Shown here: positions 58,891 to 64,000 of the stretch, piece by piece
Position numbering within the stretch: the stretch's first letter is position 1
Layout of the letters: every line of letters begins with the position of its first letter
Source of the DNA: Gnetum montanum
Lineage: Eukaryota > Streptophyta > Gnetopsida > Gnetales > Gnetaceae
DNA: 64,000 bases
NCBI GenBank assembly: GCA_015680685.1
Contig: MNCI01003412.1
Span: forward strand, 62,001-126,000
Reading direction: 5' to 3'
The notes under the pieces: generated by a model
Databases searched by the model: none
The model's input: only the letters and a program-made list of their open reading frames with translations
Told to the model about the DNA's origin: nothing
Made by a program: the position numbers and the translations under genes

Positions 58891-60117
58891 TGAAACACCA
58901 CAAAATTTTTAGCTTAGTACTTTTCCAAGAAGAAGTAGGTCCCTGCGACCTGCAAACGACCACGGCTACATCTGGTATCAAACATGGCAACTTCGAAGGT
59001 CAGATACTTAATTTTCACTAAGTATGCATTCTCAGCGTATACGCCCAAGTTTACATTTTCAGCCTATACGCCTAGCGTATACGCTCAAGTTCACATCCTC
59101 AATGTATACGCCCAACATTCTTAGCGTATACGCCCAACATTCTCAGCATATACGCCCAACGTATACGCCCGAAGTTCATAGCGTATATGCCCAGCGTGCA
59201 CGACCAGCGTACACACCCCACAAGTACATTCAGCTTGTACGACTGACTCATACGCCCAGCATGCAATCCCCGAAGACAACATGGAAACAGCACTGCAGAG
59301 CAAGACTTGGTACAAGGCAGCAACCATCAACGTATACGCCTAGCGTATACACCCAGCACACACGGCGTATACGCCTAGCATGTACGACCAAAGTCTACGC
59401 CCACCTGATATAGCATATACGCCCAGCAAATGTAACATGTTGTACACTTGTAAATTTTCCCCTTTTTGCACCCGGTCAACGCACCATGTGTCACCCAACC
59501 CGAGTCTACCATCAAAACCTATATAAAACCCCCGATTTTTCATTAGATCGAGGTCAGTTTGAAAATTCTAGAGAGCAAACTAGAGAGCAGAGATGCTGAG
59601 AAATAGAGCAGAAAACCTTATACGCTGGACAACCCTGTACGCTAAGCATATAGCCTCTACGCTATGCCTACAGTGCGAACCAGCCCACAGTCATTTTTGC
59701 ATTCACCGGGGCTTTTCGTTTGCCTTGTGTCCAAGTCACAACTACGTTAGACCGGTGCATTGTACTCTCATTCTGAAATGCCATTGTTACATTTTCTTCC
59801 TAAAATTGTTTACAGTTTGCATTAATTGTTGCATGTATTCTATTTACGCTTTTTTACGTCTATGATTTGTTCGCATCAATTACGCTGTTTACGCTCTGAT
59901 TTATGTTTGTTACGCCGTTTACATATAACCCAGCATATAGCACTTCGGTGCACGTTCGGGGAAATCCTTGCCTGATCCGTGTGCGGACCATCCAAGGTAC
60001 TCTACCTTCGTTCATTCCAGCTTGCCCTCAAGCGAAGGTAGGGTCTTCTGTGCATGTCCTACGATCCCCCGGTTTCTGTTTCCTTCCAACCGGAGACCGA
60101 CGATTTCGGACAGTACA
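58891..60117 (+). repeat. 3' LTR of the Tat/Ogre element
   Basis: It aligns with 41973-43209 from TGAAACACCACAAAATTTTT to ...GACAGTACA. Differences are scattered and mostly transitions. The palindrome array (59030-59440) and TATA box (about 59518) are conserved. GATGG follows at 60118-60122. Confidence 0.93.
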
Positions 60118-60122
60118 GATGG

Positions 60123-60351
60123 CCTAAACACAATCCTGGGGTAACATGAGATGTTTTCCCTGTGTAGATGCTGTAGCAACTCCTCCTTCCACCTACCTTA
60201 ATTGTACAGTAGCAGGGTCCTCTTGGTGGATACTAAATGATTGTTCCTCCTGCTCTACATGGTATCCGGAAAGAACTTGTCCTTCACCTCTCTTGGGTTG
60301 TTTGATCCCACCTTGAGCAGGACCTTCCTGTTGTCCACATTTTGGGGCCAT
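60123..60351 (-). pseudogene. Late ORF of the minus-strand Athila-type element, N-terminal part
   Basis: On the minus strand ATG at 60351 begins MAPKCGQQEGPAQGGIKQPK and the frame runs to the insertion point, then continues at 41972. The sequence before the ATG, TGATTGTAG, would serve as a splice acceptor, in keeping with the idea that Athila late ORFs are made from spliced RNA (inference). One stop lies within this part. Confidence 0.55.
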
Positions 60352-62190
60352 CTACAATCACACAGGGCCAATTGTTAGTAAGGTTGTTTCCAAAGTTATG
60401 TTATACCTTACTACTTGCATTAATGAAATTTCTTTATCTCCATGTGACATTAATTAAAATGTCCCTGAAAGATTATAATATTGAGTCCTCTTTGCTTAGG
60501 TGGTTTCTAGATCTAGTTTTTCAGTATAACTAAGGGGATGAAATTTTTTTTGACACATTTATCCTTAATTTTATAACTAATTACCCTTGATAATGTCCTT
60601 CGGGCAATGAAAAATTTCAAAAAAAGTTATGTGCTATTCAGTGTGTGCCCCTCCCCCACGACTAAGCTGAACACTCCAGGTTCAAGTAGGTTCAAACGAC
60701 ATGAAAATCGAAGAACCAACGAGCGAGTTATGGATATGAAAGCAAGGGATGCGCAATCACAAGTCATAGAGAGAAATTTGAAAGAATTCCTCCATGTGAA
60801 TAGTTGAAAATGATGGTAAGTAGCGTAGGGGGTCACATATATATAGTTTTACAGGACGTGATATCGTAGCCTATCGATGTTAAGGCACTATGAAATATAT
60901 TGAATTTTTAAAGATTTTTCTGAAGTTAACGATGTAAACTAAGGACATGTGGATGAGTGTTAAAGGGTTCCAGGGTAATTTAACTAGTTCTGAAGGCATG
61001 AATAGTTATGATGGTGTGGAATTTATCAATAAGGACCTTAGGTGGTAAGGGAGAGAAAAAGGCTATGTGATGGTTCATAGGAACATTTGAATTGGAGGGA
61101 TATTAATAAGGGAAAGAACATTGTTGAAAACATGCTAAGGGTAATAGATGGTTTGTGGAAGATGTGTTATGAGTGCAAATTACAAAAATTATGCAAGTGG
61201 GTCCTCCCCAAAGTAGGTTCCAACCTATAATGCCCTTGCGAAACCACACTTAAAAGTGTCTATGGGCACTAGAAGGGTTAAATGTAATACACATTGGTTC
61301 CACAAAATACACACATGTAAGTATCACCAGAATGAGGTAGAAATTCTATGCTACACAAGACACAAGCTACAATTACATGAACAATGAGATGAGATGGGGT
61401 ATAGAAGGTATTGTAGAGATTGGGACATGAGGTAACTGACCCAGGGTACAATGAATCCTACATGTAAAGCATGATTAACGTGTTATTTCATCCCATGATA
61501 TAAGTCCAAGTCCATTCCTCTAATCAGTAACACCACATTATTTCATCCCATGATGAGCGACTATGAGAGTACCATAACAACAAGGCATACGATCACTTGG
61601 CATTTTGTTCAAGGGATGAGTAATTTTTGCTTTGTGGCACTTTGTTTTTTTTCGATTACTGAATCTAGAGAAGCCGTCAACCTTCAGGCATGGGTGCATG
61701 TCTTTTCAGTGGAACCCCCTAGAACAACATTGGATTTTTGAGTGCCTTTTGATTACTCTTACTCCAATTTTACGTTAGATCTACAAGGATCTTAGTACAA
61801 CCATGTTGCGTGATAACTCTCACAAACGTCACCAAAGAGAATCCACAAATCCCCTTGATGTCACACCCTAATCATTCCCTCTGGGTTCATCCTTCTTCAT
61901 TCTGGGTACAATGAACACAAAATTAATTTTAAGTTTTTAGAATGTCAAGAATATCACTATACCCTCGAATAGAACCTCTTATGTGTAGAGTGGATGGGTG
62001 GGTGTAATGGGCTCACTATCCAAATAATTGATCTCTCGAGACTCGATAACATAGAACACACCTCAACCAATGAGCCACATGAGTGTTTTATTCGTAGATG
62101 AGATTACTTATAAAAAGATAAAATAACAAATAAAAAAATAAAAAAATGGAAAACAAAAAACTATAAAATTAAAGAAAATGAAAAATATTT
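60352..62190. other. Internal spacer of the minus-strand Athila-type element; no polymerase seen
   Basis: This is where protease and pol should lie between gag and the late ORF. I found no conserved reverse transcriptase, RNase H or integrase block on either strand. A single GTGATATCGTAG at 60858-60869 resembles the LTR palindrome. Confidence 0.5.
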
Positions 62191-62207
62191 ATTAATCCTA
62201 CTTGTTG

Positions 62208-64000
62208 TTAGAATGGAGGATATCCCCCATAACTAAACTGTGGAGCATGGTGAGGATTAATAAATGAAGGATGAGGATCCTTGCATGTTGGAAATATTGA
62301 AACTTGGTCATACTTACCCCATTGGGGTTCACACACCTGATTATAGTAAGCATAGTGGGGAAATTTGTAAGATGTGGTTCCCAAGTAAAGAGTTGACCCA
62401 CTATGATACTTGAGACCATAAGATGGTATGCAAGGATCAAAATGTTGTCCTCCATGGATATATTCATTAAGCCATATGGTTATCAGAGTGTTAATTTGTG
62501 GCCTTGACGAAGTGAGACAAGGCGTCGGATTCAAGGAGAAGGATGCACCATAGTGTTGGACTTGTGCTGAGTTGGAGAATGCAGTGGCCTTGGAACTGTG
62601 TTGTTCCTTCCTACGGTTATGTCTAAAGAAGGGACACCTTTGATGTTGAGGAGATCTCTCACTGCTATTAGAAATAGTAGCACAAGTAATGTTCGTGCGT
62701 TGTTGCTGTGGTGCAGACACTTCAGGAATAGTTGGTGGTGATGTAGAAGGAGGGAAAGGATGAGAATGTTGAAAATTAGAAGAAGTGTAAGGTACACAAG
62801 GCGGTGGTTGTGTTGAGGACATGGGCTAATAGTATTGAGAAGAATAATAATGCGGCAAGGTAGAGTATGTTGACCTAGTTGGGGAAATAGGATGTTGGAC
62901 TAGATAAGCATTTAGATTTGGATGATACGAAGGGTGTCTCCAGTTTAGGGATGGCTTCCCCCATAACTGGGATTGTTGCCACTATGATTGAACATAGAAT
63001 CTCTGTACAAAATCTAGGTGTAACGTGCTTCCCCAATGCTCATATAAATGTAACAAGATTGGGCATTGGCCCTTGGGGTGATTGTACAAGAAAATGTTGC
63101 ATTCATATGTATGATTGGCAATTGAGCTCTTATCTTCCTCATCCCTTCTTTCTGATTGTCTAATGATACTTTTTCCTGCTTCTCAGGTTGTCAAAACTCC
63201 ATCTCCAATAATATTGATATATTCTCCACACTTTTTATGCATCCATTCCAGCATCTTATTGATCTTTGCCTCGATTTCCTCTAATGATTGTTGTACTGGA
63301 AAAGATGGTTCTTCCTCCTTGAGATAGGTTGATTTCTCCTTTTTGTGATTATGGATCTCTGTTAAGTTGAGATTTTGGTCCCATTGATGTTTTTCAACAC
63401 TCTCCCATCTAGCCATTTCTCCTTCTTCTTTTGCTACCCGCTTAATAAGCTCTTGGAATTGATGGATTCATAGTTTGCATAGTTGACCTTGGGCATACAT
63501 CCCTAGGATTTCTCTTGTTTCATCACAAAGCCCATCAATGATATGGTACATTAGCCCTTCCTCGGAGAACTCATGGCCTGGACAGTTGTTTAATAGTGCA
63601 TAATATCTTTCTAAGGCCATGTCCAAGGGTTCATGTTGTGCTTGTTTCCACTCTTGGATTTTTTTCCTCAAGGTCGACACTCTTGCGTAGGTTTGATATC
63701 TTTCATTAAAGAGTTTTACCATTGTTGGCCAATGTTGTATTGAATTTGGTTTTAATGATCTATACCATACTTTTTCTTGGCTACCAAGTGTCATAGGAAA
63801 GAGCTTGAGTTTTTGCCAACCATTATCAATGTTGTTCCATGCACAAGCATCGTAGAAGGCTTGTAAATGTTGTTGCGGATCTAAGTCATAGCCAACTGAG
63901 AAATTTGGGAAAGTTGTTTAAATCGAGCCTGGGTAGGCGGCTCTCTTTACAATGCCTTCAGGAGATTCGAACAAGCTCTTGTATGTTCGTTAGGTTTGTA
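62208..64000 (-). pseudogene. gag: Athila-type gag of the minus-strand element
   Basis: From the window edge downward: KVWYRSLKPNSIQ, LFNERYQTYARVSTLRKK, EPLDMALERYYALLNNCPGH, LMYHIIDGLCDETREILGMY (63468-63794), then a Glu/Lys-rich segment (63183-63416: SLEEIEAKINKMLEWMHKK) and, after broken sequence, a 204-codon Pro/Ser/Tyr/His-rich C-terminal frame (62208-62822; SSTQPPPCVPYTSS to QFSYGGYPPF). It is the same family as the gag at 1-625; the regions 1-250 and 63590-63840 are closely similar at the nucleotide level. No zinc knuckle is evident. Confidence 0.8.

Larger units (their letters stand above)
41973..60117 (+). mobile_element. 18.1-kb Tat/Ogre-type Ty3/gypsy retrotransposon carrying an antisense spliced gene
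   Basis: Complete structure: LTRs of 1237 and 1227 bp, GATGG duplications, primer-binding site (43215) and purine tract (58878). Plus-strand coding order is gag, protease, reverse transcriptase, RNase H, second archaeal-type RNase H, integrase. Two RNase H domains mark the Tat lineage; size and LTR length recall Ogre. Between protease (ends about 48092) and polymerase (from 53821) lies a 5.7-kb segment with a minus-strand multi-exon gene, bordered on both sides by repeats with a TAAACT core. Every plus-strand ORF carries stops. It inserted into the late ORF of the minus-strand Athila-type element. Confidence 0.95.
36984..64000 (-). mobile_element. Minus-strand Athila-type element running off the window, split by the Tat/Ogre insertion
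   Basis: The 3' LTR is at 36984-37945. The internal part runs 37946-41972 and resumes at 60123, after the 18.1-kb insertion, with gag at 62208-64000. The 5' LTR must lie beyond the window. The late ORF runs across the insertion point. Between gag (62208) and the late ORF start (60351) only about 1.8 kb remains and no polymerase is recognisable, so this copy also lacks pol. Confidence 0.75.

Overview
This window is eukaryotic, almost certainly nuclear DNA of a flowering plant or gymnosperm. It is AT-rich and non-operonic, and nearly everything recognisable is a plant retrotransposon: Ty3/gypsy of the Athila and Tat/Ogre types, Ty1/copia, and an L1-type LINE. I found no intact host gene, rRNA, tRNA or CRISPR array. 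The deep nesting, very large elements and heavy C-to-T decay suggest a large genome that removes repeats slowly (conifer-like or similar). I cannot name the species.

Layout, left to right. (1) 1-1350: minus-strand 5' end of an Athila-type element (gag, primer-binding site, truncated LTR), joined abruptly to a decayed copia gag (1358-2320). (2) 3885-26491: an old plus-strand Athila-like element (gag, protease remnant, late 'plant transposon protein'-like ORF, two LTRs). Two elements sit inside it: a complete minus-strand copia element with LTRs and target duplication CTACT (6344-13575, with a 765-base assembly gap in its 5' LTR) and a minus-strand LINE (about 17874-22310). (3) 26830-28560: decayed copia pol and probably its LTR. 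(4) 29185-36308: a well-preserved plus-strand gypsy element with target duplication ACTAT and gag and protease but no reverse transcriptase, inserted into an acidic minus-strand ORF. (5) 36984 to the window end: a minus-strand relative with a 3' LTR, a three-copy tandem repeat of about 630 bp, a late ORF, and gag at 62208-64000. It is split by (6).

(6) 41973-60117: an 18.1-kb plus-strand Tat/Ogre-type retrotransposon with 1.2-kb LTRs and target duplication GATGG. It carries gag, protease, reverse transcriptase, two RNase H domains and integrase. Between protease and reverse transcriptase, on the opposite strand, lies what I consider the main discovery. It is an eight-exon, intron-containing gene (53170 down to 48687) whose GT-AG exons join to exactly 1071 codons, stop included, with no frameshift. 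It has a TATA box upstream and is broken only by nonsense codons of the kind that C-to-T deamination makes. Its first intron and promoter region carry the same palindrome array (AGCGTATACGCT) as the element's LTRs.

A second theme is that three separate LTR families here carry arrays of a short self-complementary motif in or near U3: AGCGTATACGCT (Tat/Ogre), GCGATATCGC (Athila-like) and AGACGTCT (copia). All coding modules seen are broken or incomplete, so no element looks autonomous today. The gag-only Athila-like copies would have needed polymerase supplied by a relative.
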